From Hymenobacter pini (GTDB lineage Bacteria > Bacteroidota > Bacteroidia > Cytophagales > Hymenobacteraceae), in the NCBI RefSeq assembly GCF_020421205.1, contig NZ_JAIZZH010000001.1:744001-808000 (forward strand): a DNA stretch of 64,000 bases, read 5' to 3'. A program made the position numbers and the translations under genes. A model generated the notes under the pieces. The model was given only the letters and a program-made list of their open reading frames with translations. It had not been told where the DNA came from and made no database searches. Shown one piece after another: positions 27,292 to 36,679 of the stretch (within the stretch, counting starts at the first letter, position 1; the number at the start of each line of letters is the position of its first letter).

Positions 27292-28893
27292 TTAATAGCC
27301 AGGGTTTTGCTGCAAGTTGGGGTTAGCCGTCAAATCCGTAGTCGGAATGGGGAACAGCGCCCGAGTTGCGGGTACATCGGCACCTGCACGCACACCTGCT
27401 TTGAAGGGCCAATTATAGCCCGTAGTGTATTTACCAAAGCGGATCAGGTCGGTACGGCGGTGACCTTCCCAGTACAGTTCCCGAGCCCGCTCATCCAGAA
27501 TCAGATTCAGGTTCAGGTCGCCGGCGGTGATGTTGCCGCTGGTGTTACCATAAGCCCGCTGGCGCAGTGCGTTGATGTAATTCACGGCGGTGGCAGTGCT
27601 GCCACCCGCGCCACCGCGTACCACTGCTTCCGCGTACATCAGCTGCACGTCGGCCAGGCGGAACATCGGGAAGTCGGTATCCGGGAAAGTGGGGTTAGAG
27701 CCGGGTACGTTGGTAGACGAAACGTTTTTGAACTTCGAAATGGCAAAGCCATCGGTGAAAGTAGCAACATCGTTAATTTCCAACGACTGGCCAGCCGTGT
27801 AGAACATAGCCCGCTTGTCGGTGCTGGTGCCGGTTTCGCCGTTGGGGAACAAAGACACCAGGTTTTTCTTGGTGCGGGTACCACCCCAGCCACCATCAAT
27901 ACCGAAGTCGGTAGCTGGCATCGAGCCACCCACTGCCGCGTGGATGATGAACGTCATGCCGCCGAACGACTTGGTGTGCACGCCATCGAAGCGAACCGGG
28001 AAGATAATTTCCGAGGCAGCCGTGCTGCTGTTGTCGGTTTTGAACAGGTTGGCGTAGTTGGAAGTCAGCGTGTAGCCGGCACCCAGCACTTTGTTGGCGT
28101 ACGTAATGGCGTCCGTATTGTGGTCGGTGCCGTTGTACACTTTAGAGTTCAGGTACAGTTTGGTGAGCAGTGTCCAGGCAGCACCTTGGTCGGCCCGGCC
28201 GAATTCGTTGGTGCGCGGAGCAGCTAGGTCACCTTCAATAGCCTTCAGCTCACTTTCGATGTAGCTGAACAGCGCGGCGCGCTCAATACGCTGCGGCTTG
28301 TCTTTACCTACCTCGGAAGTTTCGGTAGCGAAGGGCACGTTCCCGAACATATCCAGTGCGTGGTAGTAGCTCAGTGCCCGCAGGAACCGCGCTTCAGCAC
28401 GATACTGCTTCACGTTGCCTTGCTCAGCGCCGCTGTAACCGTAGTCGGCCAGCTTGCTGTCGGTAGTCTGGCGGATGAACTCGTTGCAAAGCGAAATCTG
28501 GTAGAAAACACGGTCGTACATAGCCCGTACGAACTCGTTGTTAGCATTCCAGGTGAGTTTATTATAATCCGGCAAGTTACCGTCGGCCCAGCCAATGAGT
28601 GCTTCATCGGTGGTCAGCTCCTGCGCCATCCAATACTGACGCATATAGTTGGAGAAGCCTTCGTCGATACCCGAAATATCAGGCTGACCAGCGGGGCCGG
28701 CCTGGCCGCTCACGGCCAGCGTGGCGTACAAACGGGCCAAGACCTCTTTTACGCGCGCCGGGTCTTTGTATACGTTGTCCGTGGTCAGTTCGTAAGACGG
28801 GGTCTGATCCAGGTCTTTTACGCACGAGCTGAACGGTAACAGGCTTGCCGCAAACAAGGCAGTAGCCAGAGTGCGAGTGAATTTATTTTTCAT
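27292..28893 (-). CDS. susD: SusD/RagB-family outer-membrane lipoprotein
   Basis: A 533-residue lipoprotein. The signal ends in LPFSSC and is followed by VKDLDQTPSYEL, the usual SusD start. It is helix-rich, with TPR-like regions (AEARFLRALSYYHALDMFG), and the C-terminal signature LNLILDERARELYWEGHRRTDLIRFG is spread over about 470-500. SusD proteins sit on SusC as a lid and bind the glycan before import. The gene lies 12 bases after susC and 86 before susE, in one operon. The substrate is inferred to be an alpha-glucan from the nearby amylase. Confidence 0.95.
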   Translation of the reverse strand: MKNKFTRTLATALFAASLLPFSSCVKDLDQTPSYELTTDNVYKDPARVKEVLARLYATLAVSGQAGPAGQPDISGIDEGFSNYMRQYWMAQELTTDEALIGWADGNLPDYNKLTWNANNEFVRAMYDRVFYQISLCNEFIRQTTDSKLADYGYSGAEQGNVKQYRAEARFLRALSYYHALDMFGNVPFATETSEVGKDKPQRIERAALFSYIESELKAIEGDLAAPRTNEFGRADQGAAWTLLTKLYLNSKVYNGTDHNTDAITYANKVLGAGYTLTSNYANLFKTDNSSTAASEIIFPVRFDGVHTKSFGGMTFIIHAAVGGSMPATDFGIDGGWGGTRTKKNLVSLFPNGETGTSTDKRAMFYTAGQSLEINDVATFTDGFAISKFKNVSSTNVPGSNPTFPDTDFPMFRLADVQLMYAEAVVRGGAGGSTATAVNYINALRQRAYGNTSGNITAGDLNLNLILDERARELYWEGHRRTDLIRFGKYTTGYNWPFKAGVRAGADVPATRALFPIPTTDLTANPNLQQNPGY

Positions 28894-28905
28894 GGGGGGT
28901 GGGAT

Positions 28906-31900
28906 TTAGAAGCCGATGTTCAGACCGAGCGTAATGGTGCGCGGACGCGGATAAATGATGTTATCGATACCGCTGAACACTTCCGGATCAAGGCCTTTGT
29001 ATTTGGTAATCACAAACAGGTTTTGCGCTGCCAGCGTCAAACGAACGTTTGCCTTGTCTTTGTAGACGTTACCAAAGTTGTAGCCCAGCGTCAGGTTTTC
29101 CATGCGCAGGAAGGAGGCATTTTCCACGTAGTAGTCAGAGAAGTACTGCGCCGTAGTAAAGCCCGTGGTCAGGAAGTCACGGTTCAGGTTGCTAATTACC
29201 CCGTTGGAGCCACCAGCCGGGAAGAAGGACTGCGACCGAACGTTGTTGTACACGTAGTTACCAATATTGGAGCGCAGCGTGAAGGCTAAGCTAGCCTTGC
29301 CGTAGGTCAGGTTAGAACCGAAGCCCAAACTAGCCGTGGGGGTCCGGGACTTATACCGATACAAGTCTTTCGAGTCAACAGTTCCGTCACCGTTGCGGTC
29401 AACATATACGCCTTCCAGCGGCTTGCCATCGGCTCCGTATACCTGCTGATACACGAAGAAGCTGTAGGGCGTGTAGCCCACCGAGTTTACCTGGATGTTG
29501 TTACCAACCCCCCCAGAAATACCACCGGTCAAGTCACCCACATACTCGGGGTTGGTGGCGTTGGAGAGCTGGGTGATTTTGATGCGGTACGCCGTTACGT
29601 TGGCGTTCAGCGTCCAGTTGAATTTTTCAGAGCGGACCACGTCTACATTCAGCGAGGCTTCAACCCCCTTGTTTTCCAGCGAGCCGACGTTGGTAGTCAG
29701 TACGTTGGAGAGGTTGGCCAGTGCCGGTAGAGGTACGGTATTTAGCAGGTCAGTGGTTTTACGCTTGTACACGTCCACGGCACCATACACGCGGCCATCC
29801 AGGAAGCCGTAGTCCAGACCGGCGTTGTACGTGGCCGTCGTTTCCCATTTAATACCGGCATCATAGGCTGCGGCGCGCAGCGTGTTGATGTATGCGTTAC
29901 CAAACTGATACTGGGCCGTGTTTTCTGAGTAGGTGTAGCGGGCTAGGTAGGGGTACAGGTCACCAATATCCTGCTGGCCGGTCTGGCCATAGCCCACGCG
30001 CAGCTTCAGCTCCGAAATGGCGGTGCTGTTTTTCAGGAAGTCTTCGCCCTTGATGCGCCACGCGGCTGAGGCCGACGGGAAGTATCCCCAACGGTTGTCT
30101 TTGGCGAAACGAGAAGAACCGTCGGCCCGGAACGTAGCCGTCAGCAGGTATTTGTCGTTGATATTGTAGTTGGCCCGGCCGAAGAACGACACCAGCACGT
30201 AGCGGGGGTCCCGGAAGTTCTCGTTGTTGAGCAGGGCTGGAGCCGGCGTCAGCACGTTGCCATCGGCCAGATTATCCGAGAAAACGTAGTTCTTGTCGCG
30301 GAAGCTCTGGTAGGAGTGACCGGCAATCAGGTTGAAGCGGCCAATGCCCAACTGACGGTCGTAGGCAAGGTACACCTCCATCAGCTTGTTGATTTTATCC
30401 TGACCGTATTGGTTGTTGATACCGCCCCGATACGTAGTGCCGTTGATTTGTACCTGCCGGAAGTAGTCGGAGGCTGCGTAGTTAGGCACGAATACAGTAC
30501 CACGGCCTTGTTGCAAGTCAGCGCCCAGGTTCAGGTTGGCGCGTAGGCCTTCCAGGAAAGGCAGCTTGTAATCCAGCTGGATGTTACCAATGCCCCGCTT
30601 TACAGTGCTCCGGTCCCGGCGCTGGTTGATGAGGCCCAGCGGGTTGCGCACCCCCAGCGTGTTGAGCTGGCCCGAACCGTCGGTGGCCAATACTTCGGTG
30701 TACCCACCAAAGGGGCTGCCGTTGTATACGGGCACCGTGGGGTTGGCATTCACGGCGGAGCCGATGGCACCCTGGCCCGAGAAGTTGTTATCCACCCACG
30801 AGCCCTTCACGTTCACGTCCACCTTCAGGTTACCGTTCAGCAGAACGGGCGTCAGGCTCAGCGACGAAGTATAGCGCTTCAGGTCGTTTTTCAGCAGCAG
30901 ACCTTCCTGGTCGAGGTAGCCGCCCGACAGGCGGTAGGGCACCGACCCAACGGAGCCGGTCAGGCTCACGTTATTGTCAGTGGTTTGGGCAGTGCGGTAA
31001 ATGGCGCGCTGCCAGTCGGTGCTGGAATTGCCCAACAGAGCTTTCTGGCTGGTGTTGCCGATGGCGTTAACTACCGCCCGGAACTCTGATCCATTCAGCA
31101 CGTCTACGTAGTTGCGCGCTTCCGATACGGAGTTCTGGGAGCTTACGTTTACGCGCAGCTTCTCGCCCTGCAGGCCCCGCTTGGTAGTAACGAGGATAAC
31201 CCCGTTTGATGCCCGCGAACCGTAAATAGCCGTTGACGATGCGTCTTTCAGGACGGTTACACTCTCGATATCGTTGGGGTTAATCAACGACAGGGGGTTG
31301 GAAGTGCCCGACAGGCCCCGGTTATCAACCGGTACACCGTCAATTACAATCAGCGGGTCGTTGGAGGCGTTCAGCGAAGCACCACCACGAATCCGGATGT
31401 TGGAGCCGGCGCCGGGGGCACCGCTGTTGGTCGTAATCTGCAGACCGGCTACTTTGCCCTGCACCAGCTGCTCGGGGTTCGTAATCTGGCCCTGAACGAA
31501 CTGCTTGGACGAAACCTGCTCAACGGCACCGGTTACATCCTGCTTGCGCTGGGTACCGTAACCAATAACAACGGCCTCATTCAGCAGCGTCGTGTTTTCC
31601 GAAAGAGTCAGGTTACTAACGGTCGTGTTCTGACCGGTAGTTACGGTAATGCTCTGCCGCTGGGTGGTATATCCCACAAACGACATGACCAGGGTATGGG
31701 GGCCCGAGGGTACGTTCTGGATGGAGAAGGTGCCATCCGAATTGGTAGAGCCGCCCAGGTTCGTACCTTCAATAAGTACGGTCACGCCCGGCATGCCTTC
31801 GCCCTTCTCGTCGAGTACGCGGCCGCTCACCGTTCCAGTACCCTGTGCGTATGCGCTGCTCACGCTCACACCTGCGCAGAGGAGGGGCAGCGCCAGTTTC

Positions 31901-31920
31901 GCTAGATAGGGGTGTTTCAT
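28906..31920 (-). CDS. susC: SusC/RagA-family TonB-dependent outer-membrane transporter
   Basis: A 1004-residue outer-membrane beta-barrel importer. It has a signal peptide (to about residue 25), an N-terminal carboxypeptidase-like beta domain (about 28-115: GTVSGRVLDEKGEGMPGV ... TLVMSFVGYTTQ), a plug domain (about 120-230, with GSRASNGVILVTTKRG) and a 22-strand barrel to the C-terminus, which ends in ITLGLNIGF with a terminal Phe as outer-membrane barrels do. Import needs the TonB/ExbBD proton-driven system, which is not in this window. It is the first gene of susCDE. No anti-sigma/sigma pair or hybrid regulator lies next to it. Confidence 0.95.
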   Translation of the reverse strand: MKHPYLAKLALPLLCAGVSVSSAYAQGTGTVSGRVLDEKGEGMPGVTVLIEGTNLGGSTNSDGTFSIQNVPSGPHTLVMSFVGYTTQRQSITVTTGQNTTVSNLTLSENTTLLNEAVVIGYGTQRKQDVTGAVEQVSSKQFVQGQITNPEQLVQGKVAGLQITTNSGAPGAGSNIRIRGGASLNASNDPLIVIDGVPVDNRGLSGTSNPLSLINPNDIESVTVLKDASSTAIYGSRASNGVILVTTKRGLQGEKLRVNVSSQNSVSEARNYVDVLNGSEFRAVVNAIGNTSQKALLGNSSTDWQRAIYRTAQTTDNNVSLTGSVGSVPYRLSGGYLDQEGLLLKNDLKRYTSSLSLTPVLLNGNLKVDVNVKGSWVDNNFSGQGAIGSAVNANPTVPVYNGSPFGGYTEVLATDGSGQLNTLGVRNPLGLINQRRDRSTVKRGIGNIQLDYKLPFLEGLRANLNLGADLQQGRGTVFVPNYAASDYFRQVQINGTTYRGGINNQYGQDKINKLMEVYLAYDRQLGIGRFNLIAGHSYQSFRDKNYVFSDNLADGNVLTPAPALLNNENFRDPRYVLVSFFGRANYNINDKYLLTATFRADGSSRFAKDNRWGYFPSASAAWRIKGEDFLKNSTAISELKLRVGYGQTGQQDIGDLYPYLARYTYSENTAQYQFGNAYINTLRAAAYDAGIKWETTATYNAGLDYGFLDGRVYGAVDVYKRKTTDLLNTVPLPALANLSNVLTTNVGSLENKGVEASLNVDVVRSEKFNWTLNANVTAYRIKITQLSNATNPEYVGDLTGGISGGVGNNIQVNSVGYTPYSFFVYQQVYGADGKPLEGVYVDRNGDGTVDSKDLYRYKSRTPTASLGFGSNLTYGKASLAFTLRSNIGNYVYNNVRSQSFFPAGGSNGVISNLNRDFLTTGFTTAQYFSDYYVENASFLRMENLTLGYNFGNVYKDKANVRLTLAAQNLFVITKYKGLDPEVFSGIDNIIYPRPRTITLGLNIGF

Positions 31921-32866
31921 TGAAAAAGAGTTAGGGGTTGAAATGGATTTTTCCGGACAAACCGGAGTGGGAATTTAGTGGTCCTGGGGCCCGGAGGAAT
32001 GCGGGGTACGGGGTGAGTGATTCATTCTGTACCAGTGTAAACCGCCCGGGTTCAACGTCACCAAATCATGAGGAAACAGCGCAAGTTAAAAGGTTCGCAG
32101 ACACAAAAACAATGGGCGAAGGAAGCTAAGAAGGTTTCGTACTAATTGCATTTTCGGCGGCTGCCCGGAACCGCTCGGTAAATAGACCAACCTGCGCGAC
32201 TAAAAAGCAGCGCTGCAGGCAGGCTCCGAATGGTAAGAAACAGGCCCCAAAGCAGGGTGAACAGCTTTTTTGTCAGCTGAAATTTGCATGAAGAACGTAG
32301 GGCCTTATTGATTTTTTTTGATGCTGCATTGATGTATTGTGCTGTTTATTGATAATTGCCCGGGAAAAAATATAGCGGGCTCCTAGATTGGCTTAAAACC
32401 AGTAGTTGATATTGTATTGATATGAAAAAACAGTGTATCAGCAGAATTTAGGCGTTTTTGGCGTACCCGGCTATGCATAGGGTTAGTCTAATGGTTAAAC
32501 GGTATTGCAAATGCAGCAATAGCTTAGGTAAACAAAGAACCATTCTAATTGATGGAAAATTGACTAGGTGAAGCTAAGTGTTTTGTATAAATCTGAGGAT
32601 AGCATATTAGTCTGGAAGTTCTGTCCTATAGGCTGAGCAGCTTGACAGAGATGGGCTGGTGAGACGACGGGCCGTAAGGGCTTACTTACTGCATTCTGTT
32701 ACCGGAATGTTATTGACGATGCCTGCATTTTCCCGGAAAAATACAGGTTGACTTTATCTAATAATCACAATTCTTACTGCTCGATAAGATGGGTTCAGCG
32801 GGAAGAAGGCGGCGCGACCTGTTTTGTTTGGTAGCTTGCTGCTTCTTCTCACTTTCCACCCACTTT
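31921..32866. other. Gene-free region upstream of susC and the esterase gene
   Basis: About 950 bases between two divergent genes without a supportable coding frame. It is clearly more AT-rich than the rest of the window from about 32290 to 32600, where short AT-rich runs alternate with ATTGAT-like repeats. It must hold the control region of the susC operon. I could not fit clear promoter boxes on either strand. No stable long hairpin is obvious. Confidence 0.6.
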
Positions 32867-34288
32867 ATGACTCGTTTTCTATTGGGGCTCGCACTGGGGG
32901 CTGTAGTTCTTGACGCCCAGGCTCAGACAACTTTACGCCTGACGGCCGTGCCCGCTTCCACGCCGGGTAACGCTACGCTCTACCTGGCTGGCTCCTTTAA
33001 CGCTTGGAACCCCGGGAGCACGCCATATGCCCTCACCAAAGCCGCCGATGGTACTTATCAGGTAACACTGCCGGCCACCGTAACGGGCACGGTGGAGTTT
33101 AAATTCACCCGGGGCTCGTGGGCTACCGTGGAAACGGATGCGCAAAACAACGACATCAGTAACCGACGCTACACCATTGGTAGCAGCCCGGCTACTGTGG
33201 ACCTGCAGGTGGTGAGGTGGAAGGATTTGGGCAATGGGGGTGGGAGTTGCCAGAGCACTGCGTTGCAGCCCAACGTGCAAGTAGTAAATACGGCGTTTCA
33301 GATACCCCAGCTTGGCCGCACGCGCAAGGTGTGGATTTACCTGCCCAACGATTACGCCGCAGCCTCAACCAAGCGCTACCCGGTGCTGTACCTGCACGAT
33401 GGGCAGAACGTGTTTGATACCTGCACCAGCTTTTCGGGGGAGTGGAGCGTGGATGAAACCCTCAGCCAGTTGCAGCAGCAGGGCATAGATGCTACCGGCT
33501 CCATTGTGGTGGCCATTGACAACGGCGGCTCCGACCGGCTCAACGAATATTCTCCCTGGAATAATGCGCAATACGGCGGCGGGCAGGGCGACCAGTACGT
33601 GGATTTTCTGGTGCAGACCCTCAAGCCCTACATCGACCAAAACTACCGCACGCTCACGGGCCGGGAGTTTACTGGCATTGCCGGCAGCAGCATGGGCGGG
33701 CTCATTTCCACTTACGCGGCCCTGAAATACCCGCTGGTGTTCAGCAAAGTGGGGGTTTTCTCGCCCGCGTTCTGGTTTGCCGATAAGCCGTTGTTTCAGT
33801 ATCTGCGCCAGCATCCGGCCAACCCTGCCACCCGGTTTTACTTCGTGAGCGGTACTCAGGAAAGCCAGACGATGGTGCCCCTGATGCAGGCCATGCGCGA
33901 CTCGCTGGCCAAGGGCGGCGTGCCGACCGCCAATCTAAGCTTCAACGCCAAAGCCGACGGCCAGCACGCGGAGTGGTTCTGGAAACGGGAGTTTTCGGCG
34001 GCGTACCAGTGGCTGATGCAGCCGGCCACAGTAACGAGCAACCGCAAGCTGCAGGCCCTGGCCTTTAGTGCGTACCCGAACCCGGCGAAGGACCACCTGA
34101 CGGTGCAACTGCCGGCCGACGTGCGGGAGGCCCGGGCAGAAGTGCTGGACATGGCGGGCCGCGTGGTGCTGCGGGAAAAGGTGAAAGCCGGGGCCACGCT
34201 GCGCATCAGCGAGCTGAAAAAGGGAAGCTACCTGCTGCAGCTAACGGCCGGAACCCGCCAAGGCTCACAAGTGCTGATGAAGGAGTAA
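32867..34288 (+). CDS. Secreted esterase with carbohydrate-binding-like N-domain and T9SS domain
   Basis: A 473-residue protein. It has a signal peptide (GLALGAVVLDAQAQ), then a beta-sandwich of about 20-110 with LYLAGSFNAWNPG and VEFKFTRGSW, resembling CBM20/CBM48 starch-binding modules. An esterase-D-like alpha/beta hydrolase domain follows (about 125-385), with VLYLHDGQNVFD, the nucleophile elbow GSSMGGL and a likely catalytic His in DGQHAEWFW. The C-terminal 70 residues form a T9SS sorting domain (YPNPAKDHLTVQL). It may remove ester groups from a decorated glucan next to the Sus system (inference). The ATG at 32867 is chosen for the signal peptide; an ATG at 32789 is also in frame. Confidence 0.85.
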   Translation: MTRFLLGLALGAVVLDAQAQTTLRLTAVPASTPGNATLYLAGSFNAWNPGSTPYALTKAADGTYQVTLPATVTGTVEFKFTRGSWATVETDAQNNDISNRRYTIGSSPATVDLQVVRWKDLGNGGGSCQSTALQPNVQVVNTAFQIPQLGRTRKVWIYLPNDYAAASTKRYPVLYLHDGQNVFDTCTSFSGEWSVDETLSQLQQQGIDATGSIVVAIDNGGSDRLNEYSPWNNAQYGGGQGDQYVDFLVQTLKPYIDQNYRTLTGREFTGIAGSSMGGLISTYAALKYPLVFSKVGVFSPAFWFADKPLFQYLRQHPANPATRFYFVSGTQESQTMVPLMQAMRDSLAKGGVPTANLSFNAKADGQHAEWFWKREFSAAYQWLMQPATVTSNRKLQALAFSAYPNPAKDHLTVQLPADVREARAEVLDMAGRVVLREKVKAGATLRISELKKGSYLLQLTAGTRQGSQVLMKE

Positions 34289-34311
34289 CCCGAAAAAAAA
34301 GCGGTAGCCTG

Positions 34312-34341
34312 TTGCAGGTTTCAGTTCAGCTAGTACCTTTG
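34312..34341 (+). promoter_or_regulatory. trp operon promoter
   Basis: TTG at 34312-34314, exactly 19 bases, then TACCTTTG at 34334-34341. Both boxes match the Bacteroidota primary sigma factor consensus (TTG-N19-21-TAnnTTTG). Transcription should start a few bases later, about 30 bases before the leader peptide ATG. Confidence 0.8.
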
Positions 34342-34377
34342 CGTCATTCAGGCCCTGAAACCTGATCTACTCAACGC

Positions 34378-34455
34378 ATGACCCTTTCGATGAACCTGCA
34401 AGCATGGTGGTGGCCCTACGGAGAATCCGGACGGGACAACCTGTGTGCGCGCTAA
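34378..34455 (+). CDS. trpL: trp leader peptide with three consecutive Trp codons
   Basis: A 25-codon open frame running from the ATG at 34378 to the TAA at 34453-34455, reading MTLSMNLQAWWWPYG then ESGRDNLCAR. Codons 10-12 are all TGG (34405-34413), which is very unlikely by chance directly upstream of trpE. It is too short to be a normal gene. It is followed by an attenuator and lies between the trp promoter and trpE. Ribosomes stalling at the Trp codons when charged tRNA-Trp is scarce would change leader folding. This is the classical attenuation arrangement described for enterobacterial trp, here in a Bacteroidota context. Confidence 0.9.
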   Translation: MTLSMNLQAWWWPYGESGRDNLCAR

Positions 34456-34520
34456 GGTCATCTGAATACCTTTTTCGCAATACCTCACCAGAAAGCCCGG
34501 CCGAGCAGCCGGGCTTTTTT
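34414..34520 (+). promoter_or_regulatory. trp attenuator: alternative leader hairpins and terminator
   Basis: Three mutually exclusive pairings are visible. The 1:2 hairpin starts right after the Trp codons: CCC 34414-34416 with GGG 34433-34435, and CGGA 34419-34422 with TCCG 34426-34429. The 2:3 pairing joins 34428-34435 to 34496-34503 (7 of 8 base pairs). The 3:4 terminator is a 10-bp stem (34492-34501 with 34508-34517) followed by a T-run. Stalling at the Trp codons would cover part of the 1:2 hairpin and allow 2:3, preventing termination. Without stalling, 1:2 and 3:4 form and transcription stops before trpE at 34562. Confidence 0.8.
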
Positions 34521-34561
34521 GTTGCCCGGCACTGGCCCCTTCTTCCACAACCAGTAGCCTT

Positions 34562-35977
34562 ATGCAAACCTTCCAGCTCACCACCCGCTTTCTGCGCGTT
34601 CTGGCCGATACGGTAACCCCCGTGGGCCTGTACCTCCGCCTGCGCGACCGGTACCCCAACTGCCTGCTGCTGGAAAGCTCCGACTACCACGGCCAGCAGA
34701 ATGCCTTCAGCTACTTGGCTTTCGACCCCCTGGCCCGGTTTGAACTGCGTGGCAAAGAGCTTACCCTGGAGCTGCCCGACGACAGCCGGCACGAGGAAAC
34801 CCTGGCCAACCCGCGCGAGGCCCTGACGCGGCTGCAGGAGTTTGCCGCCGCTTTCCAGACCGAGCCAACCGGCCACGATTTTATTACGGGCGGCCTGTTC
34901 GGGTACATGGGTTACGAGGCGGTGCAGGCGTTTGAGGATTTGACGCTGGACGCGGCCAAGCAGGCGGCCGGCCAGATTCCGGATATTCTGTATTGCACCT
35001 ACCGCTACGTTATTGCCATCAACCACTTCCGCAACGAGCTGTTTGTGTTTGAGCACACGCCCGCCGGCGACCCGGTGGACGAGCAGGGCCTGCAGCGGCT
35101 GGTAAACCTGATTCGGAACCCCTCGTTGCCTGATTTCAAGTTTCAGCGGGTGGGAGAGGAGCAAACCAACCAAACCGACGAGGAATTTATGCGGGTGCTC
35201 ACAGCTGGGCAGCAGCATTGCCTGCGCGGCAATGTATTCCAGATTGTATTGTCGCGGCGGTTTCAGCAAGGTTTCAGCGGCGACGAGTTCAACGTGTACC
35301 GGGCCCTGCGCTCCATTAACCCGTCGCCGTACCTGTTTTATTTCGACTACGGTTCTTTTAAGATCTTCGGCTCCTCGCCCGAAACGCAGTTGCTCATCAA
35401 AGACCGCCAAGCCAGCCTGTACCCCATTGCGGGCACCTTCCGGCGCACTGGCCACGATGCCGAGGATGCGGCCCTGGCCCAGAAGCTGGCCGATGACCCC
35501 AAAGAAAACGCCGAGCACGTGATGCTGGTAGACCTAGCCCGCAACGACCTGGCCCGCCACGGCGACCAGGTGCAGGTGAAGGTGTTCCGGGAGGTGCAGT
35601 TTTACTCGCACGTAATTCACCTGGTAAGCGAAGTAACGGCCCGATTAGCCGATAAAGCCAGCCCTCTACAGGTAGTGGCCGATACTTTCCCGGCCGGTAC
35701 GCTTTCGGGCGCGCCCAAGCACCGGGCCATGCAGCTCATCGACGAACTGGAGCCTACTGCCCGGGGGTACTACGGCGGGGCCATCGGTTACCTGGGCTTC
35801 AACGGCGACTTCAACCACGCCATTATGATTCGCTCGATGCTGAGCACGGGGGGGCAGCTGTACTTCCAGGCCGGGGCCGGGGTGGTGGCCGCTTCCAACC
35901 TAGACTCGGAGCTGAACGAGGTGCACCACAAGCTGGCGGCCCTGCGCAAAGCCCTGCAAGAGGCCGAACAAGTATAA
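34562..35977 (+). CDS. trpE: Anthranilate synthase component I
   Basis: Catalyses chorismate plus ammonia (from TrpG) to anthranilate, the first step of tryptophan synthesis. At 471 residues it is of normal length. LLLESSDYHG near residue 38 matches the LLES Trp-binding motif for feedback inhibition. The chorismate-binding core covers about 210-465: GNVFQIVLSRRF, SPYLFYFDYG, PIAGTFRRTGHDAEDA, FPAGTLSGAPKHRAM and the final RGYYGGAIGYLGFNGD. It is the first enzyme gene of the operon, 42 bases after the attenuator T-run. Confidence 0.97.
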   Translation: MQTFQLTTRFLRVLADTVTPVGLYLRLRDRYPNCLLLESSDYHGQQNAFSYLAFDPLARFELRGKELTLELPDDSRHEETLANPREALTRLQEFAAAFQTEPTGHDFITGGLFGYMGYEAVQAFEDLTLDAAKQAAGQIPDILYCTYRYVIAINHFRNELFVFEHTPAGDPVDEQGLQRLVNLIRNPSLPDFKFQRVGEEQTNQTDEEFMRVLTAGQQHCLRGNVFQIVLSRRFQQGFSGDEFNVYRALRSINPSPYLFYFDYGSFKIFGSSPETQLLIKDRQASLYPIAGTFRRTGHDAEDAALAQKLADDPKENAEHVMLVDLARNDLARHGDQVQVKVFREVQFYSHVIHLVSEVTARLADKASPLQVVADTFPAGTLSGAPKHRAMQLIDELEPTARGYYGGAIGYLGFNGDFNHAIMIRSMLSTGGQLYFQAGAGVVAASNLDSELNEVHHKLAALRKALQEAEQV

Positions 35978-36026
35978 CTGCAGCCACCGTTGATACTAGG
36001 CCGTTGACAACTGACAACTCTTCGAA

Positions 36027-36596
36027 ATGAAAATTCTGGTTCTCGACAACTACGACTCCTTCACCTTCAACCTGGTACACCTGCTGCGGGAGCTGGGCCA
36101 CGGGGATGCCGTGACGGTTATCCGGAATGATAAGCTAGCCGTGGAAGACGTGGCGGCCTACGATGCCGTGTTGCTCTCGCCCGGACCGGGCGTACCGGCC
36201 GAGGCCGGCCTGATGCCCGAAATTATTCGGCAATACGCCCCCACCAAGCGCATTCTGGGCGTGTGCCTGGGCCACCAGGGGCTGGCGGAGAGCTTCGGCG
36301 GAGAGCTGTACAACCTGCCCGCGGTGCTGCACGGCGTGGCCACCGACGCGGAAGTGGTAGCCGATGACCGGTTGTTTGCCGGCCTGCCCGGCCAGTTTCG
36401 GGTGGGGCGCTACCACTCCTGGAGTATCCGCCCCGAGAGTGTGCCGGCTGACCTGGAAGTAACTGCCCGCGACGCCAACGGCGAAGTGTTGGCTTTCAGG
36501 CACCGCGAGTACGACGTGCGCGGCGTGCAGTTCCATCCCGAGTCCATCCTGACGGAGCACGGCCACCAGATGCTGCGGAACTGGCTGGCTGATTAG
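36027..36596 (+). CDS. trpG: Anthranilate synthase component II (glutamine amidotransferase)
   Basis: Supplies ammonia from glutamine to TrpE. At 189 residues it is a class I glutamine amidotransferase with the nucleophile Cys80 in GVCLGHQ, the oxyanion-related LSPGPG near 53, and His170 and Glu172 in VQFHPES. The N-terminus (MKILVLDNYDSFTFNLVHLL) is typical of the stand-alone TrpG/PabA subunit. It could also serve PabB in folate synthesis, as in bacteria with a single amphibolic subunit, but its place between trpE and trpD argues for TrpG. Confidence 0.97.
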   Translation: MKILVLDNYDSFTFNLVHLLRELGHGDAVTVIRNDKLAVEDVAAYDAVLLSPGPGVPAEAGLMPEIIRQYAPTKRILGVCLGHQGLAESFGGELYNLPAVLHGVATDAEVVADDRLFAGLPGQFRVGRYHSWSIRPESVPADLEVTARDANGEVLAFRHREYDVRGVQFHPESILTEHGHQMLRNWLAD

Positions 36597-36679
36597 CTCT
36601 CTGGTTCCGCCCACCCATTCATTCACCCCGCATTCTAACTACTGGCTGGCCGCCCAATGGCTGACAGCCAGCCCACGCA

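Noticed and set aside
31938..32129. A 63-codon frame in the region upstream of susC
   Set aside because: No signal peptide, domain or codon bias like the neighbours. It looks like a chance open frame.
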